A stretch of 64,000 nucleotides of DNA from Enterobacter genomosp. O (GCF_001022965.1 NZ_LECZ01000026.1:992001-1056000); one strand, 5' to 3'. Shown: positions 52,242 through 61,290, counted from the stretch's first letter. Notes: generated by a model from the letters alone, not told the origin. Made by a program: numbers and translations.

Positions 52242-52463
52242 TTAATTCAGGGTGACGCTGCGCAGGATCACATACGGACCGTTGCGGTCCTGTCGACGTT
52301 CAGCAAACACGGCCAGTACACCCCGGATATCCTGCACTTCCCTGCCGTAGTAATGGCAGATACTGCCGGACCACTTATATTTCCCGATACAGAAGCGAAA
52401 CAGCCGGGACTCAGAATGCTGGCGGTATATCGCCATTGCCTGACGTTTGCTGATGATTTTCAT
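52242..52463 (-). CDS. yeeT: DUF987 protein YeeT
   Basis: 73 residues from ATG 52463, the E. coli YeeT length. 'MKIISKRQAMAIYRQH' start, then 'LFRFCIGKYKWSGSICHYYGREVQDIRGVLAVFAERR'. Function unknown; constantly found between radC/yeeS and cbeA. An in-frame start 12 codons earlier would overlap yeeS and lacks a good site. Confidence 0.9.
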   Translation of the reverse strand: MKIISKRQAMAIYRQHSESRLFRFCIGKYKWSGSICHYYGREVQDIRGVLAVFAERRQDRNGPYVILRSVTLN

Positions 52464-52476
52464 CGTTATTCTCTCC

Positions 52477-52959
52477 CTAAAGCCAGCCACGCTCGGCAAA
52501 CGAGACGATGTCCATGCCTCCCACTACCAGGTGGTCCAGCAGACAGATATCCACGAGTTTAAGTGCCTGCTTCAGATGGTCAGTAAGCAATCTGTCGGCA
52601 TGGCTGGGTTCGGCATAACCTGACGGATGATTGTGTGAAAGCACGATGGCAGCCGCGTTGTATTTCAGTGCTGCCTTTATCACTTCACGGGGATGTACCT
52701 GCGTATGGTTGATGGTGCCGGTGAAGAGCGTTTCATGGGCAATAAGACGATGCTGGTTATCGAGGAAGAGCACCATGAATACTTCACGCTCCAGTGTGGC
52801 GAGCTGCAGGCGAAGCCAGTCGCGAACTGCATGGCTGGAGGTAAATGCCTCGCCGGGCTCGCGTAACTGGCGTTCCAGCAGGGTCAGAGCGCGTCTGATG
52901 GTGCGCTGCGCGGTGGGAGATATTCCCCCGCTGTCAGGGGGACACGTGGTGATATTCAT
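52477..52959 (-). CDS. yeeS: RadC/YeeS JAB-domain protein
   Basis: 160 residues. The JAB/MPN metalloprotease-like motif '[21 protein letters not shown]' with the following Asp is intact, preceded by '[28 protein letters not shown]'. Despite the RadC name, no DNA-repair role is proven for these island copies. Its ATG overlaps as ATGA the end of an upstream frame interrupted by a TGA. Confidence 0.92.
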   Translation of the reverse strand: MNITTCPPDSGGISPTAQRTIRRALTLLERQLREPGEAFTSSHAVRDWLRLQLATLEREVFMVLFLDNQHRLIAHETLFTGTINHTQVHPREVIKAALKYNAAAIVLSHNHPSGYAEPSHADRLLTDHLKQALKLVDICLLDHLVVGGMDIVSFAERGWL

Positions 52960-53189
52960 TTGCTTTTCCTGTCTTTTGACGCGTTGGGAGGAAATGTGTT
53001 GTACAGTTTTTCGGCAACGACGAACTCGTCGTGCAGGGATTCAAACCATCACCAGATATGGAAGAGAGGGGTACCCGTCAGGAAATGCAGGAAGGGTTCG
53101 TCGGTCACAAGGTCACCGTCCTCATCCCTGACCGTTGTATTCCTCAGCGTATCCCACAGGGCATTAAGGTGAGACAGTTCATACGGCAT
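52956..53189 (-). pseudogene. Small island gene upstream of yeeS with internal TGA
   Basis: From ATG 53189 the frame reads 'MPYELSHLNALWDTLRN', 'DEDGDLVTDEPFLHFLTGTPLFHIW', then TGA at codon 47 (53049-53051). It continues in frame with '[19 protein letters not shown]' to a TGA at 52956-52958, which overlaps the yeeS ATG as ATGA. The precise coupling to yeeS and continued coding character suggest one 77-codon gene with a nonsense codon. The family is not recognised beyond its usual place between klcA and yeeS. The 46-residue short form might still be made. Confidence 0.6.
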
Positions 53190-53199
53190 GGCGGGATGC

Positions 53200-53679
53200 T
53201 CAGTCGATAATGCGCATGATGGCGCTGCATTCTGCGTGGTTCAGCGCATAGTCACGCAGACGCCAGTAATGTTCCGTCATGGAGTCGCATTCCGTGCGGC
53301 AAGCGTGATGACTGTAAGCGATAAGACAGACTGCAATCCCTGCAGCTTCGGCGCTCATGTCTGAGGCGTTGCCGTTCATGGCGTTGAACAGCGACCAGAA
53401 GACATCGTTGTCCGTTTCCGGAACCATGAAGGCCCCGCCGTTGCTGAGAGTATAAAAATTCCAGACACCGCCGCTGTAGTCAGCGCAGAACCGATCCATC
53501 CAAGCAAAGACCTGCGGTTCAAGGGTTATCCACTGCGGGATGTTGCCAAAGTGCTGCGGCCAGAACTCCACACGCTGTTCGTCTGGTACGGGCGCGGCTG
53601 TCAGAGCATGTGCAGAACCGTTATCGTCAGCCTGCAGAGGTAGCTGATTTTTATCGTTAATATTAATCATGTCGGTCAT
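53200..53679 (-). CDS. klcA: KlcA/ArdB-type antirestriction protein
   Basis: 159 residues. The ArdB/KlcA core is plain: 'EQRVEFWPQHFGNIPQWITLEPQVFAWMDRFC', 'SGGVWNFYTLSNGGAFMVPET', 'MSAEAAGIAVCLIAYSHHACRTECD' and 'HYWRLRDYALNHAECSAIMRIID'. The family counters type I restriction enzymes in vivo, helping incoming DNA survive. E. coli K-12 equivalents are YfjX and YafX. It lies between yfjQ and the broken gene at 52956. Confidence 0.92.
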   Translation of the reverse strand: MTDMININDKNQLPLQADDNGSAHALTAAPVPDEQRVEFWPQHFGNIPQWITLEPQVFAWMDRFCADYSGGVWNFYTLSNGGAFMVPETDNDVFWSLFNAMNGNASDMSAEAAGIAVCLIAYSHHACRTECDSMTEHYWRLRDYALNHAECSAIMRIID

Positions 53680-53758
53680 GTTAATTTTTCCTTATGCATG
53701 GAGATGTTGAATGGAAGACTCGGGCCGGGGATTGATTTCGGTGGCGGGGCGCGGGTTA

Positions 53759-54580
53759 TTACCCGCCCAACAGGCCCATCATGTTTTCGGCCATCACCCA
53801 GAGCGCACGGTTTAACTTAACGTCGCCATCAATCCCGTTTACTGCGCGGGTATGGGTACGTTTACCCTGCGCGGTACGGCCACTTAGCCCGCCTTTCAGC
53901 AGGTTTTCCTGAATGCGCTGGTAGGTAGTCCACAGGTCATCGCTCTCGTCCTGCCAGCGGCGAGGTGCAAGGATTTGCGATTCAGTCACTGGCTGGTACT
54001 CTTCCCCAAAACGGTAGGCCAGCGCCGCTTTAGCAAGTGCATGCTGTGCTGGTGACGGGAGTTGCAGGGACTGCATAGCGTCACGTTTCTCTTCCACCCG
54101 GTCAAAGACGCTGAGCACCTCATAGGCACCCTCAATCACCTTCCCGACGACATCCCCCCTGTGTGGCACGCGGATCTCGCCAAACGACTGTCCGCAGACG
54201 AGCGAATTAGTGCAGACACTTCGGAATATCCCCGGCAGTAACTGAAAACTCGACGCGCCATCGTGCGAATTCAGAATGATGATTTCCGGCACCTGCTGAC
54301 CGTTTATCTGACCGGCACGACGCAGGCGCAGCATATGCTTTGTATGTTCCCGTCGGCTCTGGTCGCGCACTCGTGACTGACAGGCAAAGAATGGCCGGAA
54401 CCCTTCGCGTTTAAGGTTCTCCAGCAGGGTGATCGTGGGTATGTAGGTGTACTTTTCGCTTCTGGAGTCGTGCTTGTCTTCCCCGAAGATGCTGGGGACA
54501 TGCTGCATCAGTTCTTCGTGGGTTAAGGGACGGTCACGGCGAATCTGGTTCACCCGACCAAAACGGCTGGCTAATCGCAT
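53759..54580 (-). CDS. yfjQ: DUF932 protein YfjQ
   Basis: 273 residues. 'MRLASRFGRVNQIRRDRPLTHEELMQHVPSIFGEDKH' at the start, 'IPTITLLENLKREGFRPFFACQSRVRD', 'EIIILNSHDGASSFQLLPGIFRSVCTNSLV' and 'LNRALWVMAENMMGLL' at the end match the YfjQ/YafZ DUF932 family of CP4-type islands and plasmids. Function unknown; related phage/plasmid proteins are linked to DNA metabolism. A strong hairpin lies 40 bp upstream. Confidence 0.9.
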   Translation of the reverse strand: MRLASRFGRVNQIRRDRPLTHEELMQHVPSIFGEDKHDSRSEKYTYIPTITLLENLKREGFRPFFACQSRVRDQSRREHTKHMLRLRRAGQINGQQVPEIIILNSHDGASSFQLLPGIFRSVCTNSLVCGQSFGEIRVPHRGDVVGKVIEGAYEVLSVFDRVEEKRDAMQSLQLPSPAQHALAKAALAYRFGEEYQPVTESQILAPRRWQDESDDLWTTYQRIQENLLKGGLSGRTAQGKRTHTRAVNGIDGDVKLNRALWVMAENMMGLLGG

Positions 54581-54619
54581 AGTTGATTCCTCATCTGGTT
54601 AATCTGAAGGCATAAAAGC

Positions 54620-54652
54620 AAAAGCCCCTGCTCCGTGAGGAGGCAGGGGCTG
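54620..54652 (-). terminator. Rho-independent terminator upstream of yfjQ
   Basis: Read on the minus strand: AGCCCCTG/CAGGGGCT stem with inner pairing, followed by TTTT. It ends transcription of the small gene at 54687 before yfjQ. Confidence 0.8.
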
Positions 54653-54686
54653 GATGTGTTGTTCTCAATGAACGGATAGGGCGGGA

Positions 54687-54899
54687 TTACAGCGTATCCA
54701 GAATCTTCAGTATCTGCGCCATCAGGGCGGAGATAAGTGCAGTGACCAGCAACGTGACCGCTTCCCGGGCTGTATCAATGCAGTCGTCATCGTAACCGGC
54801 CTGACGAAAGCGGATTTCAATATACTGCCGGGCATGATGTCCGCCGCACCAGGTCAGCGCCTGGCTCAGGGCGGTCACCAGCATTTTCAGAAAGGTCAT
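54687..54899 (-). CDS. Hypothetical 70-residue protein
   Basis: From ATG 54899 (GAG about 8 bp upstream). Helical: 'MTFLKMLVTALSQALTWCGGHHA', a charged middle ('IEIRFRQAGYDDDCIDT') and a hydrophobic C-terminal helix ('AVTLLVTALISALMAQIL') that could sit in the membrane. No family recognised. Terminated by the hairpin at 54620. Confidence 0.55.
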   Translation of the reverse strand: MTFLKMLVTALSQALTWCGGHHARQYIEIRFRQAGYDDDCIDTAREAVTLLVTALISALMAQILKILDTL

Positions 54900-54983
54900 A
54901 GGATTTACTCTGGACTGCGCAGCGGCAGCCCGTTGGTCATGTGGCATTTTTTAGGTTGGGAAACGTTAATCAGGGGCGGGGAC

Positions 54984-55343
54984 TCAGTGGTAAGTGTAAC
55001 GCCATCCCCCCTTATCAGTAGTGACGACGACTTCTGAAGCCACGCAGTTATTATAAAAACTCACGCTGACGGACTGCCCGTAACGCAGGGTGGCAGGCAA
55101 AATAGTTTCTTTATTACTGGAGTACAGATATTTCTGGTTGGCAATGCGACAGTTTCCCCGGTTCACGTCAATATTTTCGACTTTCACGGTGTTATCCAGT
55201 GCAGTGACCACGACCGTGACGTAGCGTGTTCCGGCAGGGTGAACCTGATTACTGGTCTCCACTTTGATGGATGGCGTTGGCTCTGCCAGCGCCAGGGCTG
55301 ATAGTGCAAACAGTGCGGGCACCAGCATGTGTTTAAATTTCAT
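54984..55343 (-). CDS. Secreted IrmA-like protein
   Basis: 119 residues with a signal peptide ('MLVPALFALSALALA'). The mature part has the short beta-rich pattern of the IrmA family: 'VTVVVTALDNTVKVENIDVNRGNCRIAN' then 'LRYGQSVSVSFYNNCVASEVVVTTDKGGWRYT', with two Cys for a disulphide. IrmA of uropathogenic E. coli is a small secreted fibronectin-III-like protein reported to mimic interleukin receptors and is encoded in equivalent island positions. Similarity is judged by eye. Confidence 0.6.
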   Translation of the reverse strand: MKFKHMLVPALFALSALALAEPTPSIKVETSNQVHPAGTRYVTVVVTALDNTVKVENIDVNRGNCRIANQKYLYSSNKETILPATLRYGQSVSVSFYNNCVASEVVVTTDKGGWRYTYH

Positions 55344-55397
55344 AAACTGTTCCTTTTAAAAATAACGTAATCAACAGGTATTAAATTCAGATGCAGG

Positions 55398-55862
55398 CTA
55401 GAGTGCATCTTTACCCACGCAGCCGTGGGTCCCGAATACTGGCAATACCTTTGCTGCCCCAGCCAGCGTGAATGTGGCATCCTTAACACCGTCTCCGGTT
55501 ACTGAGACCTGTTTGCCATTACGTAGCTGAGCCCAGGCCAGCGCCAGGTTATTACCGCCCACTCGACTGCCAGATTCGCTGATGTCGATGGGGGCTCCAC
55601 CGTCGATACTGACCTGAAGGCTTTTATCTTCATCCATACTGACCTGATGCCCGCTGGCGTCAGTGAATATGACCGTGGCCGGTTGCGAGCCGTAATCCTC
55701 ACAGGTCAGAGACAGTTGCGATTGACTTTCCCCATTGATAACAAACTCTGATACTCCCTGGCCCCAGCCCCGGGTCCAGGTGGTTTGATTACCGAAGGCC
55801 ATTGCCACTGCCGGTACCAGCGCACAGGTCAGTAGTAAAGGGTGAATCATTTTTCTGTTCAT
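55398..55862 (-). CDS. Exported hypothetical protein
   Basis: 154 residues with a signal peptide ('LLLTCALVPAVAMA'). The mature domain is beta-rich ('WTRGWGQGVSEFVINGESQSQLSLTC', 'QPATVIFTDASGHQVSMDEDKSLQV', 'GGNNLALAWAQLRNGKQVSV') with two Cys (near 54 and 148). No family recognised. It is transcribed just upstream of the IrmA-like gene, 54 bp apart, so both are likely one unit of secreted proteins. Confidence 0.65.
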   Translation of the reverse strand: MNRKMIHPLLLTCALVPAVAMAFGNQTTWTRGWGQGVSEFVINGESQSQLSLTCEDYGSQPATVIFTDASGHQVSMDEDKSLQVSIDGGAPIDISESGSRVGGNNLALAWAQLRNGKQVSVTGDGVKDATFTLAGAAKVLPVFGTHGCVGKDAL

Positions 55863-55995
55863 TTTTGTGCACCTCTGGTTTTCGTAAAACGCTACCCGGA
55901 AAGGGTATCTGCATGATTTTTAGTAGAAGACAGACAGTCATAAGCATCCCGTTGGGATTTTATAGCTGCAAAAAAGAAGGGGATAACGATGAAAT

Positions 55996-56012
55996 TCGAT
56001 CGAACCGATCGA
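55996..56012. promoter_or_regulatory. Perfect palindrome resembling the site at 49487
   Basis: TCGATCG-AAC-CGATCGA, 7-bp perfect arms, followed by an AAAATTGATC block as at 49487-49505. It lies upstream of the two secreted-protein genes on the minus strand and may be an operator for an island regulator. Confidence 0.5.
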
Positions 56013-56139
56013 CAAAATTGATCGTGGTTCAGTAAATATATTTACCGTAAACCTCGCCCGAGTTTATCGATGGTCCGGTTTCACTTCAGAAGGGTGATAT
56101 ATATCTGAGATTTTATTGAACACAGGCTGAGGAAATGCA

Positions 56140-57291
56140 TCACTGAGGCGGTATGGCGCAGATACCGTCCTCTGTGACAGGAGGAACACTAAAAAAGCGG
56201 TTATAGAAGAGATTACAGGCTCTGTGGTCGCTAGTGTCAATGTGAAAATATTTTGCCATGTACTGGCTGAGTATATGCTGAAATTCGTCGTAGATTTGTT
56301 GAGACCCCCGCTTGTGCTTCACCCTGATTTCATCGACTAAACGATAACATTGCTCCAGCAGGCGGTCGCCGTCGCCGTTCAGCAACGCATGAAACGCGGC
56401 AACGGCAAATAATTCATTCGCAGGCCCGGCATTAAGCCAGATGCTGACTTCGGTACAAACCAGCGTTTCCCATAGTGACATCAAATTCAGGCGTAAGGCT
56501 TCCTCTTTTAACAGACGGGTTAGTGGAGGAAATGCGTAAATATCAGTGTCAAATAGCCTGCGTGACAGACTTAAATCAGCAAAGGCAAGATGCTTAACTC
56601 CGTACAATGCTTCCTGTACAGCATCTGAACCGTATTTATCCGTTAACGCTTTCAGTAAGGTCGATTTAACCGGTTGAGGTGTTTCCATTGCTTTTATGCC
56701 ACTCAGCACTCCTGACTGACAGCAGGGGATAAAATCCTTCATCATCCGGTTTATAGCAGCAGGTGCGATGATAATGTTTCTGGCGATATTTGCACCGCCC
56801 TTAGAGTTAGGGTAAATGTGGCATAGCTCAAGATCCAGCCAGGGGATTAACCTTTTTGGCGTATCAGCAACTCTGTGCCCGTTCAGCGTATTATACGTTT
56901 TCTGGTGGTCAGCTTTGCGCTGATATAACCGAATGAGGTCTGCAATATCCGTCGGACCGGTGATACTCCCCAGTCCAAGGGAATTATTTTTTAGCATAGC
57001 TTCCACATTGAGCCAGTAAGAGTGCTTAACCAGTCTTATAATAGCATCGTCATCGATTAACCTCCGGGCTTTATCCCGATGTTCCTTACAACAATAAAAC
57101 TGATTGCGGGTTTCAGATATACTGATACCACAGGCGGGATACTGGCATATTAATGCTGCTCTTTCCGTTCGTCTGGCTGCATTTAACTGTCTGCCCTGAT
57201 AATGTGCCGGGCATAGCCGTAATATCCGTTCAGCGGGTGAATGGCCGATCTGTGCCATGCAGTTATTTCTTTTACATACGGCCATAATCAA
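56140..57291 (-). CDS. Island protein with zinc-finger and HNH-like motifs
   Basis: 383 residues. The N-terminus carries several Cys/His clusters ('CKRNNCMAQIGH', 'LRLCPAHYQG', 'CQYPACGISIS', 'FYCCKEHRDKARR') that suggest one or two zinc knuckles. Near residues 155-180, 'LDLELCHIYPNSKGGANIARNIIIAPAAINR' has the layout of an HNH/McrA-like nuclease (His, Gly-Gly, Asn-x-x-Asn-type ending). The C-terminal half is helical and unassigned. No gene name is known to me. It is upstream of the secreted proteins and downstream of yfjI, with a terminator between it and yfjI. A DNA-acting nuclease or regulator is inferred only from motifs. Confidence 0.6.
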   Translation of the reverse strand: MIMAVCKRNNCMAQIGHSPAERILRLCPAHYQGRQLNAARRTERAALICQYPACGISISETRNQFYCCKEHRDKARRLIDDDAIIRLVKHSYWLNVEAMLKNNSLGLGSITGPTDIADLIRLYQRKADHQKTYNTLNGHRVADTPKRLIPWLDLELCHIYPNSKGGANIARNIIIAPAAINRMMKDFIPCCQSGVLSGIKAMETPQPVKSTLLKALTDKYGSDAVQEALYGVKHLAFADLSLSRRLFDTDIYAFPPLTRLLKEEALRLNLMSLWETLVCTEVSIWLNAGPANELFAVAAFHALLNGDGDRLLEQCYRLVDEIRVKHKRGSQQIYDEFQHILSQYMAKYFHIDTSDHRACNLFYNRFFSVPPVTEDGICAIPPQ

Positions 57292-57534
57292 ACTCTTATT
57301 TAATATAATAATATCTTTGTTTTTATTGACAATAACGGTGATGATATTTTACGTATCATTAAATATATTTATTGGTTAACATAAATTAAATATTAATGTA
57401 TTTGTCTCAAATGAGTAAGAAATACACCAGCAGAACTATTTTATTAAATTACAGGTTTTGATGGCTGTTAATGATTCATATCCACAGAGCTTTACACCTG
57501 CCGTCATTATCTTTTTTTACTACTGTATTCTGAG

Positions 57535-57581
57535 AAAACCCCGCGCAGATCGCGACCAGTAGCGACTGGCGCGGGGTTTTT
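57535..57581 (-). terminator. Terminator downstream of yfjI
   Basis: AAAACCCCGCGC/GCGCGGGGTTTTT outer stem with an inner GTCGC-type pairing; bidirectional in form. It closes the yfjI transcript. The rest of 57292-57658 (about 370 bp) is AT-rich and holds no supported gene. Confidence 0.88.
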
Positions 57582-57658
57582 GCCTCTGTGGTTGTTTTCG
57601 AAGACGTTTAACCAGTGTACGCTCTGGCCATCCGGGCCTCTGTAGTGAGATGTCCCGA

Positions 57659-59269
57659 TTAATATTCCAGCCTGTTAAAGTCGAAGTATTCAAAACCATA
57701 CCTGCCAGTGACATTCTCTGGCGATGCAATAATCGGATTATGTCCGTTCTCCAGGAATGCCGGTGGAATACACCATGAGTGGCGACATTCCAGGGAAGGC
57801 ATGGCAATATACACCGCAGAATGACGGCCGGGACGAATAAAACAAATCAGACCCAGTGCGATTAACTGCTCAAGAACAGATTGTGATTTACTGGCGTCAC
57901 GCAGCCGGTTCGGGCCGTTCCGGTTTACCTCATTTTTCCTGAGTGGATATCCCTCATTATCGAGAAATTTCTCCTTAAGCCACCTGAACATCTCGTAAAC
58001 GTCCTCCATAAATGCATTCCGTTCAGAAGATGGGAAAAACAGCCTTTCCGCTTCTTCAAGATGCCATTCCACAATTTTGAAGGCGGCCTGGATGACCCCC
58101 CGCGAAATACATAAACTCTCAGGTGAATACATATATGTCAGAATGGCCGCAACCCTGAGGGCATTCGCCCCCGCTTTGGCTGCAATTTCACTGATATGCT
58201 CCATCTGCTGTCCGGGGGCTGTTTTACGGCTGAGCTCTGACTGTTTATCTGCCCAGTAAGTGGTCGCATCATCAGATAACCTGAGCGTTTGTTTCTGCGT
58301 ATCGTGACTATAAAAACGCGCCTTTTGCTTATCAAGTAACTGGTTAATTTTACTGTGGAACACATTTAATGCTTCATCAGAATGAGCGTGGTCTGTATTT
58401 GTGCGGCGACGTCCCAGCGTGCTGATGGTATTGATATAAAGAAACCGCGACAGAAAACCACTTCCCTTGCTGAGTTCACCGTGGTTACGGCGGTAATTTT
58501 CAAAGACCGGGGGCTGAACCATTAATGCCAGGGTCAGGCAGGCGTTGATATCGTACTCCTCACCGCCCGGGCGGTGGTATTCATAGGTCTCCCCGTCCCA
58601 GGCTTTATTCAGTAAACCGAGGTTGTTTTTCAGATACCCTTTAAAAAAGGTAATTGCCTCATCTGAGAGCACCCCGGCTTCAGAATACCGGCTCAAACCT
58701 TCCAAGAGCGCCTTTGCGGTGGTGTCGTCATAAAGCATCGCCAGGCGGGTCGGAGGCTGCTGCCGGGTTTCTGCATGTTCATCTAACAGCCGTTCTTCCT
58801 CCGTCCCCTCAGAACCGCTTTTGATGGCAGTGTACAGATTACTGGTCAATGCTTTCTGGTGTATTTTCCAGATATTGTCAGCACGCAGGTGTGCCTTCAT
58901 CAGACCGTCGTGCTGCTGCTTCATTTGCTCAGCGAACCGGTAAAAAGGCTTCATCACTTTTTTGCTGATACTGGTCTTACCTTCACCGGAGACCGCCAGC
59001 GTCAGTAAATACAGTGCACAGTGCATCGGATCCGATGAGTGTGGTGGTACCACCTCAATATGAGCCTGACAGGCGAGGGAAGAGGCTGCCAGTACGGCCC
59101 CCGCTATCAGTTCCGCCGGGATACCCGTCTCGTTATAAAGAGCATCAATGACATCCCGCATCACCGGCGGGAACGCGCAGACAGGGTAACCCTCCGGGGT
59201 TCTGTTTTGTACGGGAATATAAGGCTCCGGCATTTTCGGAATGACAGTGTGTGGCAGTATATTCTGCAT
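57659..59269 (-). CDS. yfjI: DUF3987 protein YfjI
   Basis: 536 residues. 'GYPVCAFPPVMRDVIDALYNETGIPAELIAGAVLAASSLA' and a Walker A-like 'LAVSGEGKTSISKKVM' (about 92-107) start the ATPase/helicase-like domain; 'RLAMLYDDTTAKALLEGL', 'LSKGSGFLSRFLYI' and a C-terminal winged-helix-like end follow. It matches the DUF3987/YfjI family of CP4-57-like islands. These resemble D5/primase-associated ATPases of P4-type elements, suggesting a role in element replication, not proven. It is the first gene downstream of alpA on the minus strand. Confidence 0.88.
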   Translation of the reverse strand: MQNILPHTVIPKMPEPYIPVQNRTPEGYPVCAFPPVMRDVIDALYNETGIPAELIAGAVLAASSLACQAHIEVVPPHSSDPMHCALYLLTLAVSGEGKTSISKKVMKPFYRFAEQMKQQHDGLMKAHLRADNIWKIHQKALTSNLYTAIKSGSEGTEEERLLDEHAETRQQPPTRLAMLYDDTTAKALLEGLSRYSEAGVLSDEAITFFKGYLKNNLGLLNKAWDGETYEYHRPGGEEYDINACLTLALMVQPPVFENYRRNHGELSKGSGFLSRFLYINTISTLGRRRTNTDHAHSDEALNVFHSKINQLLDKQKARFYSHDTQKQTLRLSDDATTYWADKQSELSRKTAPGQQMEHISEIAAKAGANALRVAAILTYMYSPESLCISRGVIQAAFKIVEWHLEEAERLFFPSSERNAFMEDVYEMFRWLKEKFLDNEGYPLRKNEVNRNGPNRLRDASKSQSVLEQLIALGLICFIRPGRHSAVYIAMPSLECRHSWCIPPAFLENGHNPIIASPENVTGRYGFEYFDFNRLEY

Positions 59270-59496
59270 GTAATATTCTCCTTGGTTACTGTTTTCAGTA
59301 ACGGGTTAGTTGTGAATATAATAAAATAGCCAAGCGTCAAAATTTATTTAAAGTAATAATCTTACCCAATAAATAATCGCATTCAGTTTCCTTGCAACTG
59401 GCAAAAATATGTCGCAGCGAGCACATATTTAAATCAGAGACGTTGTTATATAACCTGCGTATCCTCCTTTAATTTTTACCAATACTATCTCATCGC

Positions 59497-59712
59497 TTAT
59501 GATGCCTGCTGGCGTTCCAGCAGCCATGCATCCAGCTCTGACTCAAGCCAGCCGACGGACTGCATACCCAGCCTGCGCTGTTTCGGAAAGGTCGGGTCGT
59601 GGCGCGGCGACTTCGGGTTGATCCAGTCATAGATGGTTGAGCGGGCGATGCCCGTTTTGTTAACAACGGCGCGTATGCGCAGTATCCTGATGCTTTGTAT
59701 GGTCGTACTCAT
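59497..59712 (-). CDS. alpA: AlpA-family transcriptional regulator
   Basis: 71 residues, MerR-like helix-turn-helix: 'ILRIRAVVNKTGIARSTIYDWI', then 'FPKQRRLGMQSVGWLESELDAWLLER'. E. coli AlpA activates intA of CP4-57 and thereby excision. Here it heads the leftward yfjI block. No integrase is visible beside it; it is probably past the right edge or lost. Upstream is a divergent TTG-start gene, so the 120-bp gap likely contains both promoters. Confidence 0.92.
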   Translation of the reverse strand: MSTTIQSIRILRIRAVVNKTGIARSTIYDWINPKSPRHDPTFPKQRRLGMQSVGWLESELDAWLLERQQAS

Positions 59713-59833
59713 TTGATTCCCTTTAGCGCTGCATGGATTGATAGTGTCACGGTACAGGGAGTAAAAATGATCGGGTAGACGCAGACCAAAAATACTAAAT
59801 GATTTTGCTCAACGTACTTTTTAAGGAGATATT

Positions 59834-60577
59834 TTGTCTGATAACAACGAATTGTGTTCATGTGATGCTGAATGCACGGATGTTTTTTTCTCAATAGTTA
59901 AAGATCAGGTGCAGAGCATGTATTCCCTGCTTCATCAGGAAAAAAGACTTACCAGCGAAGAGGAAAAAAGACGAGTAAAACAATGGTTTCGGGATGCCTT
60001 GAGTGATATGAGGGGGTGGAGTCGAGAATCTAAAACCAGAATTGTTAATGGGAAGGTGAATGATTGTTACGAGCAGTCTCACCTTAAGGTCGGTGTTTTC
60101 GGAAAGGATATAGATTGTTACCTGGATGCTGCCGGAATCCTTTTCTGGTGGGGGCAATATGTCTGGAAGAGAGGTGGTCTGGGAGAAGGTATTCGCGCCA
60201 TGCTGCGAGCAACTCACTGCCTGGGGGCATGGCAGGGAGCCCATCATCAACTCGATAAGCAAGAGGAGCATCGGTCACTCAGTGAAGTGCGGAGCGAGGC
60301 TGGAAAAAAAGGGGCAAAGTCTAAAAGGGAGTTGTTTGAACCAGTAAAAAAAGAATTTCTGTCCCTGATTGAGGAGCATATGCCCGCCGAAGGCTGGAAA
60401 AGCCGGGCCCAGGCAGTTGAGAGTGTTGAGTCTGAGTTACGTTTATTCATCGTCGGGCAGAAAATAAAGCCTGAACCGATTGATCTGGAACGTCTGATTG
60501 GTGACTGGTGTCGGGATAAAACGTCACCAGAATTTGGCAAACAAGTTAAGGAACTTTTAAAAAGGCCCGGAACTTGA
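59834..60577 (+). CDS. Hypothetical island protein (TTG start)
   Basis: 247 residues from TTG 59834 with AAGGAG 8 bp upstream. The N-terminal half is helical and Cys-containing ('ELCSCDAECTDVFFSIV', 'LHQEKRLTSEEEKRRVKQWFRDAL'), the middle has 'CYLDAAGILFWWGQYVWKRGGLGEGI', and the C-terminal third is basic and helical ('AGKKGAKSKRELFEPVKKEFLSLI', 'DWCRDKTSPEFGKQVKELL'). Small proteins with this 'AGKKGG..K...K' helix occur near phage/plasmid regulators, but no family is claimed. Divergent from alpA. Confidence 0.65.
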   Translation: MSDNNELCSCDAECTDVFFSIVKDQVQSMYSLLHQEKRLTSEEEKRRVKQWFRDALSDMRGWSRESKTRIVNGKVNDCYEQSHLKVGVFGKDIDCYLDAAGILFWWGQYVWKRGGLGEGIRAMLRATHCLGAWQGAHHQLDKQEEHRSLSEVRSEAGKKGAKSKRELFEPVKKEFLSLIEEHMPAEGWKSRAQAVESVESELRLFIVGQKIKPEPIDLERLIGDWCRDKTSPEFGKQVKELLKRPGT

Positions 60578-61290
60578 TTGCATCGGGAGACGGTTCAATG
60601 TTCTGAGGAGACGACGCTGGAGTGTATGATTGATTGTTAAAGCCTGTAAAACCCTCAACAGCGTATGGGAATCTGCTGCCTTACCAAAGGTTCCCTGCCG
60701 GAACAACAGCCAGTTAACGGCCACCAAATGGGGGGAACATATCAGTCTTAAGATATGCCTTGTCAGCCTGATTAACTTTGCTGGCTATGGATTGTTGTTT
60801 TGCCGGTATCACTGGGAAAAAGTTCGTCAGATAACTAAGGGCAGGGATAAGGCCAGAGGGGGGTCACCTTTGTTATTGTTGCTGATTGCAGACCGAGCGC
60901 AAAACCGTCTGCACTTCAGAGCAATCTAGGACCTTGATATGCAGGCTTATTATCGGGAATCCGTTGAGATTTTCTGTCTCAGTTCTTGCTTTCCCTCTTT
61001 ATCTGACACTGCGTATTCATCTTGATCGCACAGTAAAAGTCTTCATAGTCTGACTGGGTGAGGAATGCTCTTCATTTCTTTACGGGAAATGCGAACAAAT
61101 TCTGATGGATTTATAAAGTATTCAAATTTTCCAGTTAAAAATTCGATTATGTCTATTTCGATGCAATTTTTTCTGATTTTAATTCACATTTCATGGTTTT
61201 TATGCGAATTTTATCTGTGGTAGTTGCATGCGGCAGAAGGGCTCTCTATAATCTAAAAATCATTTAACTGGATAAGTATACAGGTGTCAT
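60578..61290. other. Non-coding stretch upstream of the ATPase-protease pair
   Basis: About 700 bp without a supported gene. A 99-residue open frame at 60630-60929 has no ribosome site and poor coding character. The last 200 bp are AT-rich and should hold the promoter of the ATPase gene. Confidence 0.4.

Noticed and set aside
60630-60929. Plus-strand 99-residue open frame before the ATPase gene
   Set aside because: No ribosome site and no coding-like pattern; more likely chance.
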